Shown: piece by piece, positions 17,849 to 25,667 of the stretch
How positions within the stretch are numbered: the first letter of the stretch is position 1
Layout: each line of letters starts with the position of its first letter
Position numbers and translations under genes: made by a program
The notes under the pieces: generated by a model
Databases searched by the model: none
The model's input: the letters and a program-made list of their open reading frames with translations, nothing else
Told to the model about the DNA's origin: nothing
Source of the DNA: Polymorphum gilvum SL003B-26A1
GTDB lineage: Bacteria > Pseudomonadota > Alphaproteobacteria > Rhizobiales > Stappiaceae
Assembly (NCBI RefSeq): GCF_000192745.1
Contig: NC_015259.1
Location: 3,487,001-3,551,000 of the forward strand
Reading direction: 5' to 3'
Length of the DNA stretch: 64,000 nucleotides

Positions 17849-19162
17849 TTAGTTGATCATGGACTTGGGCAGCCAGAGCACGAGCCCCGGGAACAGGGCG
17901 CACAGCAGGATGCCGAGCGCCTGAAGGAGGAGGAACGGCACGATCGCCTTGTAGACCGTGCCCATGCCGATCCCCGCCGGCAGCACGCCCTTCATGTAGA
18001 ACAGCGTGTAGCCGAAGGGCGGGGAGATGTAGGCCATCTGCGCCGACACCAGGAACAGGATGCCGAACCACAGACGGTCGAACCCGAGGAAGTCGATCAC
18101 CGGCAGGAACACCGGAACGCAGAGCAGGATGATCCCCATTTCGTCCAGGAACATGCCGAGGAAGAACAGGATCGCCAGCATCACGACCAGGATCGCCCAG
18201 CGGTTGGCGTCGAGGGTCTGGATGAACGACAGCAGGAAGTCGGCACCGCCCGTGCCGGTGAAGATGGCGACGAAGGCGCGGGCGCCGATGGTGATCCACA
18301 GGATCATGGTGGTCACCTTGACCACGTCCAGGGCGACGCCGGAGACGAGCTCCCAGCCGAACCGGCGCTCCAGCACCGCCGAAAGGAATGCCAGGGCGAC
18401 GCCGACGGCGGCCGCCTCGGTCGGCGTCGCGACGCCCCTGTAGATGGTGCCGAGCACGCCGACGATGATCGCCAGCGGCAGCACCAGCGAGCGGAGCGAG
18501 GCGATCCGCGCCGCCCAGGACACCTCGACGTCGTCCTCCGGGCGCGGCGCGACGGAGGGATCGAGGGCGGCGCGCAGGACGATGTAGCCGATGTAGAGGC
18601 CGGCCAACAGCAGGCCCGGCACCACGCCGGCAATGAACATCTGGCCGATGGAGGCCTGCGCGGTGACCGCATAGACGATGGTGATGACCGACGGCGGGAT
18701 GAGGATGCCGAGGGTTCCGCCGGCACAGATGGTGCCGATCGCCAGCCCCGGGTCGTACCGGCGCTTCAGCATCGAGGGCAGCGCCAGCATGCCCATGGCG
18801 GCGACCGCGGCCCCGACGATGCCCGTCATCGCCGCGATGATGGTGCAGATCGCAATCGTCCCGACCGCCAGGCCGCCCGGCAGGCGCCGCGACCAGAGCT
18901 CCATCGCGTTGTACAGGCTCTCGATGACCCCGGACCGCTGCAGCGTGCTGGCCATCATGACGTAGAGCGGGATCGCCAACAGCGATTCCGACAGCATGGT
19001 GGAATAGAGATTGAGCACCGTGACCGACAGCGCCGCCGGTCCCCACAGGGTCACCGTGAACACCAGCGCCAGGGCGCCGAGCGTGAAGGCCAGCGGCACG
19101 CCCGTCAGCAGCAAGCCGACGAGGCTCGCGAACATGACGACGAGGACGAACTGGGAACTCAT
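17849..19162 (-). CDS. dctM: TRAP transporter large permease (DctM)
   Basis: A 437-residue protein with about a dozen hydrophobic segments, the ion-coupled large membrane subunit of a tripartite ATP-independent periplasmic transporter. Family-typical stretches include LLAIPLYVMMASTLQRSGV, GTLGILIPPSVITIVYAV and FLGMFLDEMGIILLCVPVFL. Start MSSQFVLVVMF is chosen over a longer frame because it overlaps the dctQ stop by 4 bases in the usual dctQM arrangement. Followed after 15 bases by the HMG-CoA reductase gene. Confidence 0.92.
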   Translation of the reverse strand: MSSQFVLVVMFASLVGLLLTGVPLAFTLGALALVFTVTLWGPAALSVTVLNLYSTMLSESLLAIPLYVMMASTLQRSGVIESLYNAMELWSRRLPGGLAVGTIAICTIIAAMTGIVGAAVAAMGMLALPSMLKRRYDPGLAIGTICAGGTLGILIPPSVITIVYAVTAQASIGQMFIAGVVPGLLLAGLYIGYIVLRAALDPSVAPRPEDDVEVSWAARIASLRSLVLPLAIIVGVLGTIYRGVATPTEAAAVGVALAFLSAVLERRFGWELVSGVALDVVKVTTMILWITIGARAFVAIFTGTGGADFLLSFIQTLDANRWAILVVMLAILFFLGMFLDEMGIILLCVPVFLPVIDFLGFDRLWFGILFLVSAQMAYISPPFGYTLFYMKGVLPAGIGMGTVYKAIVPFLLLQALGILLCALFPGLVLWLPKSMIN

Positions 19163-19677
19163 GCGGTCACCCCGGCATCCTTCCGCGGCGCCAGGACGGC
19201 CAGGACGGCCTCGACCAGCGCCTGGGCACACAGCATGGCGAAGGCGAAGGGCACGACGAACTTCAGCCACCAGATCGGCGGGTTCCAGGCGGAAAAGGTG
19301 GTTTCGGCCATGCCGTAGGAATTCATCGCCAGCGGCCAGCTGACGACGGCCAACACCGCCGCGAAGACGGCGATCACCGCCTGCGTGAAGATCTCGGAGA
19401 CCAGCCGCGGCACGCCCTTCAGCTTCTCGCTGAAGATGTCGACCGCGACGTGTCCCTTCAGGTGAAGCAGGTAGGGACCGGCGAGCATGAAATGCGGCCC
19501 GAACACCAGCGTGCTCGCCTCCATCGCCCAGACGGTCGGAGCATTGAAGGCATAGCGGGCGACGACCTCGTAGAGCAGCATCGGCACGACCGCGAAGATC
19601 GTCGCCGCCGCGAAGAGGAACAGCCCGCGATTGACACGGGTGATGAGGGCGCAGATCGGGCCGCAGATCGATTTCAT
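19159..19677 (-). CDS. dctQ: TRAP transporter small permease (DctQ)
   Basis: A 172-residue four-helix membrane protein, the small TRAP subunit that joins the binding protein to DctM. Family features: the early VVARYAFNAPTVWAMEAS segment with the R-Y-x-F-N and W-x-E signature, and LLHLKGHVAVDIFSEKL with the conserved G-H-V-x-V-D. The ATG at 19677 (MKSICG) is used; an in-frame GTG five codons upstream is possible, and neither has a strong ribosome-binding site. Lies between dctP and dctM. Confidence 0.88.
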   Translation of the reverse strand: MKSICGPICALITRVNRGLFLFAAATIFAVVPMLLYEVVARYAFNAPTVWAMEASTLVFGPHFMLAGPYLLHLKGHVAVDIFSEKLKGVPRLVSEIFTQAVIAVFAAVLAVVSWPLAMNSYGMAETTFSAWNPPIWWLKFVVPFAFAMLCAQALVEAVLAVLAPRKDAGVTA

Positions 19678-19762
19678 GGGGCTGCCGTGCACTGTTGGAT
19701 CGTCGCGCGACCGGCAGGCGACACCTTGCGGACGCCGCCTGCCGGTCGGAAGGAAGCTGATC

Positions 19763-20794
19763 TTACAGCAGGCCGAGGGAGGTCATGAAATCGACCTGCC
19801 CCTTCAGCACCCGGGTCGCCAGCTCGTCGCCCTTGGTGGCCTTTTCCCAGGACTCCACGGCCTTCGCCCGGGCGGCCGCGATGTCGGCCGCGTCGAGCCG
19901 GACGACCTCCACGCCCTGGTCCTTGTATTTCGTCAAGACTTCCATGTCCTGGACCAGGATGTGCTGGCGCAGCGACCCGGAAATCTCCCGTGCGGCGACG
20001 GCCAGCGCCGCCTTGAAGCCGTCGGGAAGCTTCTGATAGGCCGCCTGGTTGGCGACGTAGCTGGTCGCGGTCGTCGGCTGGTGGACGCCCGGTAGGATGA
20101 TGAACTTGGCGACCTCGCCGAGACCTGCCTCGTAGTTCGCCGTCAGGTCGCCGCGGTCGGCGAAGTCGATCAGGCCCTTTTCCAGCGCCGTGTAGACTTC
20201 GGCAGTCGCCAGCGGCGACACCGCGACGCCGAGATCGGCCATCACCGCCGATGCCAGGCCGACGAAACGGCCCTTCTTGCCCGCCATGTCGGCGATGCTC
20301 TCGATCTTCACCGTGGAGTGCATCGGCTCCTCGCCGTAGACGGTCGGCGCGATGTAGAACAGGCCGCCCTTGGCATAAGCTTCGCGGGCGAGGTCCAGGC
20401 CGCCCAGCTCGTAGAACCAGGCTTCATACTGGTCTGACTGCGGGAAGCCGAACGGGATCGTCGAGGTGAAGGCGAAGGCTGGGATCTTGCCGGCCTCGTA
20501 GCCGTCGAAGGTCTTCATCATCTCGAAGGCGCCCGACCGCACCGCGTCGAAGGCCTGGTTCGCCGGCACGATCTGTCCGGCGGAGTAGAGCGTGATCTTG
20601 AACCGGCCTTCGGTCAATTCGCCGACCCGTTCCACGAATTTCTTCTCGAACTCGAAGGGCGTCGTGCCTGCGTCCCAAAGGGCCTGCATACGCCATTCCA
20701 CGGCCTCCTGCGCCCTGGCAACCGTTGGCGCCGCCAGAGCGACCCCGCCGAACACCGAACCGGCCAGAAGACCACGCCTGCTTATTTCCGTCAT
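19763..20794 (-). CDS. dctP: TRAP transporter solute-binding protein (DctP family), Tat signal
   Basis: A 343-residue periplasmic binding protein. The N-terminus ISRRGLLAGSVFGGVALAAP is a twin-arginine signal, with cleavage expected after VARAQ. DctP-type features follow: EWRMQALWDAGTT, the LYSAGQIVPANQAFDAVRSG region, and KGRFVGLASAVMADLGVAV, which includes the conserved Arg that usually salt-bridges a substrate carboxylate. GGGAGG precedes the ATG. First gene of dctPQM-mvaA, divergent from a MocR regulator. Substrate is inferred from the HMG-CoA reductase partner to be mevalonate or a close hydroxy acid; TRAP binding proteins for mevalonate are known in marine alphaproteobacteria. Confidence 0.9.
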   Translation of the reverse strand: MTEISRRGLLAGSVFGGVALAAPTVARAQEAVEWRMQALWDAGTTPFEFEKKFVERVGELTEGRFKITLYSAGQIVPANQAFDAVRSGAFEMMKTFDGYEAGKIPAFAFTSTIPFGFPQSDQYEAWFYELGGLDLAREAYAKGGLFYIAPTVYGEEPMHSTVKIESIADMAGKKGRFVGLASAVMADLGVAVSPLATAEVYTALEKGLIDFADRGDLTANYEAGLGEVAKFIILPGVHQPTTATSYVANQAAYQKLPDGFKAALAVAAREISGSLRQHILVQDMEVLTKYKDQGVEVVRLDAADIAAARAKAVESWEKATKGDELATRVLKGQVDFMTSLGLL

Positions 20795-20856
20795 GACATC
20801 CTCCCAGGAGAAATCAGAGTCTTATTGTTCGATAGTCGAAACTGTCATAAAAACGG

Positions 20857-20925
20857 CTGGGACAATCAAGGGACGGTTTGCACCAATAACACAGACACTG
20901 TCCCAGAAAAATTCGAGGGACAATC
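20857..20925. promoter_or_regulatory. Candidate MocR operator region (GGGAC repeats) between mocR and dctP
   Basis: The 134-base divergent gap contains GGGACAATC at 20859-20867 and 20917-20925, a third GGGAC at 20870-20874, and a perfect inverted pair CTGGGACA (20857-20864) / TGTCCCAG (20899-20906). MocR-type regulators commonly bind spaced direct repeats in such divergent regions. The rightmost copy overlaps the mocR ribosome-binding site, which would suit autorepression. Binding itself is inferred. Confidence 0.5.
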
Positions 20926-20928
20926 CCG

Positions 20929-22320
20929 ATGGATGGCGGCAAGCCGCGCCTGTCTCGCGTCGACCAGATCGTCGAGAACGTCGCCTTGATGTTCGAAGCC
21001 GGGGCGTACAAGCCGTTCGAGCGCCTGCCCTCGATCCGTCAGGCCGCCCGCGAGTACGGCGTTTCGAAGAACACCATGGCCGAAGCCTACGATCGGCTCG
21101 TCGCCAGGGGGCTGCTCGAGGCGCGTCCCGGATCGGGTTACTACATGGCGCAGGTCCGGATCGCCGCGCCGATGGCGCCTGCTCCGCATGTCGCCGCGGC
21201 GATCGACGGCGTCTCCCTGCTGCGTGAACAGCTGGAAAAGCATTATGAGGTCCGCCCCGGGGACGGTCGACCACCGCCCCTGTGGATGGAAGGCTCTGAA
21301 CTGCGGCGACATTTCGCCCATGCCAAGGCGCCCTATCCGGACGCCATCGATTTCGGCTACGGCAGTTCGTGGGGCTACGGTCCCTTGCGCGACAGGCTCA
21401 GGGTTCAGTTGCTGGAGCGGTCGATTTCGGCCCAGCCCGAAGGCCTGCTGCTGATCCACGGCGTCAATCACGGCCTGGACCTGATCATCCGACACCTGAT
21501 CGAGCCCGGCGACACGGTCTTCGTCGACGAGCCCGGATATTATCCGCTGTTCGCCAAGCTGACCTTCGCCAAGGCGGAGATCGTCGGTATTCGGCGCGAG
21601 CGCGACGGGCCCGACCTCGACGACCTGGCGTCGAAGCTCGCCGTTCACAAGCCGAAGATGTTCGTCACCCAGTCCCACGGCCACAATCCGACCGGCAGTT
21701 CGCTGTCGCCCGCACGCGCCTTCGGCCTGATGCAGCTCGCCGAGCGCTGGGGGTTCCTGCTGGTGGAGAACGACGCCCTGGCCGACATCCTCCCGGCGAC
21801 GTTGCCGCGTCTGGCCGCCCTCGACCAGTTGAACCGGGTGCTCTATCTCGGCACCTTCTCCAAGACGCTGTCGGCCAGCCTGCGTTGCGGCTACATCGCC
21901 GGCAACCCGGCCATCGTCCGCCGCCTGGCGGATATCAAGATGGTCACGCTGGTGAACTCGTCGGACCATGTCGAGCGGTTCGTCTTCAACCTGATCCAGG
22001 CCGGGCACTACCTGAGGCACCTGCGGCGCCTCAAGGGCCGGGTCGAGGACGCCTACAAGGCCGCCCGGGTTCAGATGGAGGGGCTGGGGCTCTCCGTCAT
22101 GGACAGCTCGATCCCCGGCTTCTATCTCTGGACCGAGTTTCCCGACCGCGTCATCGAACTGGAACTATGCCGCGCCGCCGCCGAACGCAGCATCTTCATC
22201 TCGCCCGGCTCGGTCTTCCATCCCAACCGCAAGAGCAGGCAGACTGCCGCCATGCGCGTCAACGTCGCCTATGCGACCGATCCGAGGTTCATCGCGTTTC
22301 TCGCCGATATCCTGAACTGA
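20929..22320 (+). CDS. MocR-type GntR-family regulator with PLP-dependent aminotransferase domain
   Basis: A 463-residue fusion of an N-terminal GntR winged helix (about 10-80; RLPSIRQAAREYGVSKNTMA, GLLEARPGSGYYM) to a fold-type I aminotransferase domain (about 110-463). The PLP-binding Lys lies in LGTFSKTLSASLRCGYIAG; THVTQ-like SHGHNPTGSSLS holds the cofactor Asn. Such proteins act as transcription factors sensing PLP or amino compounds, not usually as enzymes. GAGGGA precedes the ATG. It is divergent from dctPQM-mvaA, whose likely regulator it is. An amino-group sensor beside a supposed mevalonate operon is somewhat unexpected and leaves room for a different substrate. Confidence 0.88.
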   Translation: MDGGKPRLSRVDQIVENVALMFEAGAYKPFERLPSIRQAAREYGVSKNTMAEAYDRLVARGLLEARPGSGYYMAQVRIAAPMAPAPHVAAAIDGVSLLREQLEKHYEVRPGDGRPPPLWMEGSELRRHFAHAKAPYPDAIDFGYGSSWGYGPLRDRLRVQLLERSISAQPEGLLLIHGVNHGLDLIIRHLIEPGDTVFVDEPGYYPLFAKLTFAKAEIVGIRRERDGPDLDDLASKLAVHKPKMFVTQSHGHNPTGSSLSPARAFGLMQLAERWGFLLVENDALADILPATLPRLAALDQLNRVLYLGTFSKTLSASLRCGYIAGNPAIVRRLADIKMVTLVNSSDHVERFVFNLIQAGHYLRHLRRLKGRVEDAYKAARVQMEGLGLSVMDSSIPGFYLWTEFPDRVIELELCRAAAERSIFISPGSVFHPNRKSRQTAAMRVNVAYATDPRFIAFLADILN

Positions 22321-22761
22321 GCGAATGCCTGTCTCGGGATATCGCGACGCGCGATCCGGCTCGCCCCGCCGGTTCGCCGGTCCAGACCCGTTCACATTTT
22401 CGCGATCCGAAATTCCGATTGAAGGACAGCGACACGCGGACCGTCCGACCCGAGCGCGGACGGTCCGGTCGAATGGCGGGCAGGAGAGCGGCAACCCGAA
22501 CGCGCCGGGCGCGCCCGGGAAAACGAATGCCGCCACGACCTTAGCGTCGCGATCGAAACCCCGGAAACGCGCTGCCGCGCCCGTCCGTGACGCTGGAGCG
22601 GTCCGGATTTGAATGCTTTCGCCGTTCCTGCACCGGCGAACCTGCCTCCGGATTTCCTCCCCCTGTGATGTTTGACAATCTCTGACGGCAAATTGACCTC
22701 AAACGCCATTTTACCTAGCGTCAGACAGGAACGTTCGATCGGATGAGGCGGCGACGGACGG
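22321..22761. other. Intergenic gap after mocR with an 11-base-pair hairpin
   Basis: No gene is supported in these 441 bases. A perfect inverted repeat CGGACCGTCCG (22437-22447) / CGGACGGTCCG (22457-22467) with a 9-base loop could form a stable hairpin but is not followed by T's on either strand. The promoter of the second AraC gene must lie in the more AT-rich right end (about 22660-22740), where I see no clear -10/-35 pair. Confidence 0.5.
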
Positions 22762-23814
22762 ATGGACACGATCACTCCCGAGGCGAACCCGAACGAGTGG
22801 TGCCGGGCCGACACCCTGCAACTCGTCGAGGTCTTCGCGAAACGGCACGGCATGGACTGGGAGGCGGTTGCCGCTCGGTTCGGCTTCGCACCGACGATCG
22901 CGCGGGAGGAAGGCTCGACCATCGCCTTCGCGACCTTCCTGTCGGTGTTCGAATATGTCGCGGCGGTTACCGGCGACGATGCGGACATGCTCGACATCGG
23001 CGCCGACATGCCGGTCGGCCTGGTATCGACCTTCGACTATCTCGCCCTGTGCGCACCCAGTCTGCGCGTTGCGCTCGCTAACTGGGAAAGGTTCCTGCCG
23101 CTGCGGACCAACTGCTACCGCATGCTGTTTCGCGAGGACGGCGACTTTGGGATCCTCGAATGGGACGTGGCGGACCGGTTCGGTCCGCGGACCCAGAACA
23201 CCTTCGCCCGCGTCGCCTGGGCGGCGAGCCGGATCCTTCATGCCGCCGGCGATCAGGACATCGGCCTGCGGATCGAGTTCAGTGCGGCGCGGCCGAAGAA
23301 GTGGTCGCAGTTCCAGAAGCGCATGGGCGAGCGGATCGCCTTCCAGCAGCCGGTCGACAGAATCCTCATCCCGGCCCGCCACCTGTCACTGCGTCCGCGC
23401 CAGAACGAGCCAAACCTCTATTCCATCATCGAACAGGCGGCGATCCACGAACTGGGCAGCCGGACCGGCGAGGCAGAACCGCTCGCCAAGGTGGCGGAGA
23501 CGATCAACGAAAGCCTGAAGGCGGGGACCGTCAGCCTGGAGACGGTCGCCTCGACGCTGGGGATGTCGCCGCGCAGCCTCCAGCGCCTGCTGGAGACGGA
23601 GGGCACCTCTTTCCGCAAGCTGACCGAATCCATCCGCCGTTCCATGGCGGCGCGCTACCTGCGCGACACCAGGCTGCCGATGAAGGAGATCGCCTTCCTG
23701 CTCGGTTTTTCCGAACTCAGCGCCTTCTCCCGCGCCGTCAAGACCTGGTACGGCGTTCCGCCGAAGTCGATCCGCCTGTTCGGCATCGGCGGTCCGACGC
23801 GCCAGGACGGCTGA
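22762..23814 (+). CDS. AraC-family transcriptional regulator (second of two paralogues)
   Basis: A 350-residue regulator built like the gene at 15030: N-terminal effector domain (about 20-215; VEVFAKRHGMDWEAVAARFG) and C-terminal AraC DNA-binding domain (about 250-345) with VASTLGMSPRSLQRLLETEG and IAFLLGFSELSAFSRAVKTW. FRKLTE, AARYLRDTRLPMKEI and the second-HTH motif align closely with the paralogue. The two genes have the same orientation and bracket the MocR/TRAP/HMG-CoA reductase genes. The effector is unknown. Confidence 0.85.
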   Translation: MDTITPEANPNEWCRADTLQLVEVFAKRHGMDWEAVAARFGFAPTIAREEGSTIAFATFLSVFEYVAAVTGDDADMLDIGADMPVGLVSTFDYLALCAPSLRVALANWERFLPLRTNCYRMLFREDGDFGILEWDVADRFGPRTQNTFARVAWAASRILHAAGDQDIGLRIEFSAARPKKWSQFQKRMGERIAFQQPVDRILIPARHLSLRPRQNEPNLYSIIEQAAIHELGSRTGEAEPLAKVAETINESLKAGTVSLETVASTLGMSPRSLQRLLETEGTSFRKLTESIRRSMAARYLRDTRLPMKEIAFLLGFSELSAFSRAVKTWYGVPPKSIRLFGIGGPTRQDG

Positions 23815-23922
23815 CGGTTCGCGTTCCCCCTCTGCCCGAGCGACGAAGGAAGGGGGATGCGGCCGGCGCCGACAGTCCCTATCTTGCGCGCAGCTGCTCT
23901 TCCGCTTCGAAAGGATTCCCGC

Positions 23923-24195
23923 ATGGCCGGCGACGCATTGAGACGCTTTCTCGGCGACACCCCCGCACGGGTGATCGTGCGCCTCGTCTTCCTCTCCTTC
24001 GTCGTCGGCGTGATCCTGTCGGCCATCGACCTCGACCCGCTGGAACTCATCGATCTGGTCCTGCGCTTCTTCCAGCGGCTGTGGGAGATGGGCTTCGAGG
24101 CGATCGAGCGCATCGGGCGCTATTTCGTCCTCGGCGCGGTGATCGTGGTTCCCGTCTGGGCGCTCACGCGCCTGCTCAGCATGCGGCGGAACTAG
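23923..24195 (+). CDS. Small inner-membrane protein (DUF6460-like)
   Basis: A 90-residue protein with two hydrophobic segments, VIVRLVFLSFVVGVILSAI (about 17-35) and YFVLGAVIVVPVWALTRLL (about 67-85), separated by an acidic/amphipathic stretch, and a basic end (MRRN). It resembles a short conserved rhizobial family that I recall as DUF6460, sometimes mislabelled integrase; there is no integrase feature here. The ATG at 23923 is preceded by AAAGGA; an upstream in-frame start would add an unlikely Ala/Pro-rich leader. Function unknown. Confidence 0.65.
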   Translation: MAGDALRRFLGDTPARVIVRLVFLSFVVGVILSAIDLDPLELIDLVLRFFQRLWEMGFEAIERIGRYFVLGAVIVVPVWALTRLLSMRRN

Positions 24196-24308
24196 CCCCT
24201 GCCGGCCTGCGACAGGAGACCGGCAGGTCTCCAGCGGTCCTCCGGCAGGTTTCCGGCACGTCCTCAGGACTACCGGCTTCCAGCGCCGAACCCCCACCGC
24301 CGGACGGC

Positions 24309-25418
24309 CTATAACACCTTGAAATGCTTAGAAAGTTTCAGCGCCTGGCCTTGGTAGTTGGAGCCGATGCCCTCGCCGTAGAGGCGGCGCGGCCGCTCGG
24401 CCATGTGCTCGTAGACCAGCCGGCCGACGGTCTGCCCGTGCTCGACAAGGAAGGGCACATCGTGCGAGCGGACCTCCAGAACCGCCCGCGACCCCGTCCC
24501 GCCGGCCTGGCCGTGGCCGAAACCGGGGTCGAAGAAGCCGGCGTAGTGGACGCGAAACTCCCCGACCAGCGGATCGAAGGGAACCATCTCGGCGGCGAAA
24601 TCGGGCGGCACGTGCACCGCTTCGCGACTGACAAGTATATAGAATTCGTTCGGATCGAGGATCAGCGAGGCCTCGTCGCGGCGGTGGATCGGTTCCCAGA
24701 AATCCAACGGATGGTGGACGGCGCGCAGGTCGACGTCGATCACTGCGGTGTGGTGCTTGGCACGGTAGCCGACCAGGCTCCCCTCGCCGCTGCCCTTGAG
24801 GTCGATCGACAGCTGCACACCTCCCCCGATGCGCTCGTCGCCGCCGTCGACCAGACGCTGCGCGGCATGGATCTCCTGAAGATCCTCGTCCGAAATCAAG
24901 GGGTTGCCGATCCGGAACCGGATCTGCGACAGGCGCGAGCCGGTGCGCACGAGGATCGGAAACGTCAGCGGAGAGATCTCCGCGTAGAGCGGTCCGCTGT
25001 AGCCGGCGCCGACCGTGTCGAAGGCCCTCGCATCGTCGGTGATCACCCGGGTGAACACATCGAGCCGGCCGGTAGAGCTCTTCGGGTTCGCCGTCGCCGA
25101 AATTATGGCAGGAAGATCAAGGACTTCCTGGAGCGGGACGATATAGACGCAGCCGGTCTCCAGCACCGCGCCGTGGGCCAGGTCGACCGTATGCAGCCTG
25201 AGCGCGTCCAACCGGTCGGCGACCGTGACGCCAGGGCCAGGCAGAAAGCTCGCGCGAACCCGGTAAGCCTTTGTTCCCAGGCGAAGATCCAGGCTCGCCG
25301 GCTGAATCTGACCGTCCACCAGGGGCGTCTCGCTGCGGATCGCGCCGTTGCGGAACATGTCCTCGATCATGTGCGCGGGCAGGATGCCCTCCGGCCGCAT
25401 CTCGGTCGTCTCGGTCAT
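24309..25418 (-). CDS. dcd: dCTP deaminase, long two-domain form
   Basis: A 369-residue 2'-deoxycytidine 5'-triphosphate deaminase, which makes dUTP for thymidylate synthesis. It is about twice the length of the E. coli enzyme and appears to be two dUTPase-fold halves: the N-half with QPASLDLRLG, NPKSSTGRLDVFTRVI and the C-half with AGFFDPGFGHG, LEVRSHDVPF, GIGSNYQGQ. The motif SSTGR and the second-half H-D-V-P-F are typical of the long alphaproteobacterial form. Divergent from metZ. Start at the ATG 25418; no strong alternative. Confidence 0.88.
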   Translation of the reverse strand: MTETTEMRPEGILPAHMIEDMFRNGAIRSETPLVDGQIQPASLDLRLGTKAYRVRASFLPGPGVTVADRLDALRLHTVDLAHGAVLETGCVYIVPLQEVLDLPAIISATANPKSSTGRLDVFTRVITDDARAFDTVGAGYSGPLYAEISPLTFPILVRTGSRLSQIRFRIGNPLISDEDLQEIHAAQRLVDGGDERIGGGVQLSIDLKGSGEGSLVGYRAKHHTAVIDVDLRAVHHPLDFWEPIHRRDEASLILDPNEFYILVSREAVHVPPDFAAEMVPFDPLVGEFRVHYAGFFDPGFGHGQAGGTGSRAVLEVRSHDVPFLVEHGQTVGRLVYEHMAERPRRLYGEGIGSNYQGQALKLSKHFKVL

Positions 25419-25512
25419 GTGCGTCGTCCCCCGGCAGCGTGTTTGCGGCCAAATCCTGCATCGTGCTGATTAGCCCAAGCGCCGGCCAGTTCCAACCGGC
25501 TTTTGGAGCCGA

Positions 25513-25541
25513 TTGACGCCAGCCGGCGAATGGCTTATCAG
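25513..25541 (+). promoter_or_regulatory. Sigma-70-type promoter of the SAM-II riboswitch/metZ transcript
   Basis: TTGACG (25513-25518) and TATCAG (25536-25541) are separated by 17 bases. Transcription from about 25548 would begin just before the riboswitch aptamer, which supports the call. Confidence 0.65.
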
Positions 25542-25550
25542 GGCTCGTCT

Positions 25551-25608
25551 CCGTGGTGATTTGGGCCGGCCGGCTTGCAGCCACGTTAAACAAGTCGCTA
25601 AAAAGGTC
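25551..25608 (+). promoter_or_regulatory. SAM-II (SAM-alpha) riboswitch upstream of metZ
   Basis: The segment matches the SAM-II consensus as I know it. P1 pairs CGTGG (25552-25556) with CCACG (25581-25585). The pseudoknot pairs CGGCTTG (25571-25577) with CAAGTCG (25591-25597, one G-U). The linker ACGTTAAACAAGTCGCTAAA is nearly invariant in the family. SAM binding should lower expression of the downstream methionine gene. An intrinsic terminator begins at 25617, so control may be by transcription termination. Confidence 0.93.
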
Positions 25609-25616
25609 GGGAGGCA

Positions 25617-25647
25617 AAAAGCCCCGGCCCGTTCGGCCGGGGCTTTT
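25617..25647 (+). terminator. Intrinsic terminator/attenuator between riboswitch and metZ
   Basis: Perfect 13-base arms AAAAGCCCCGGCC (25617-25629) and GGCCGGGGCTTTT (25635-25647) with loop CGTTC. It lies after the aptamer and 20 bases before the metZ start, the place of an expression platform. GGCCGG copies in the aptamer (25564-25573) could pair with CCGGCC of the 5' arm as an antiterminator; this is a hypothesis. Confidence 0.8.
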
Positions 25648-25667
25648 GCATTCTGGAGCACGCGATC

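Noticed and set aside
16541-19318. 925-codon open frame on the plus strand opposite HMG-CoA reductase and dctM
   Set aside because: An antisense shadow rich in His, Gln, Asp and Arg with no domain; the minus-strand genes are certain.
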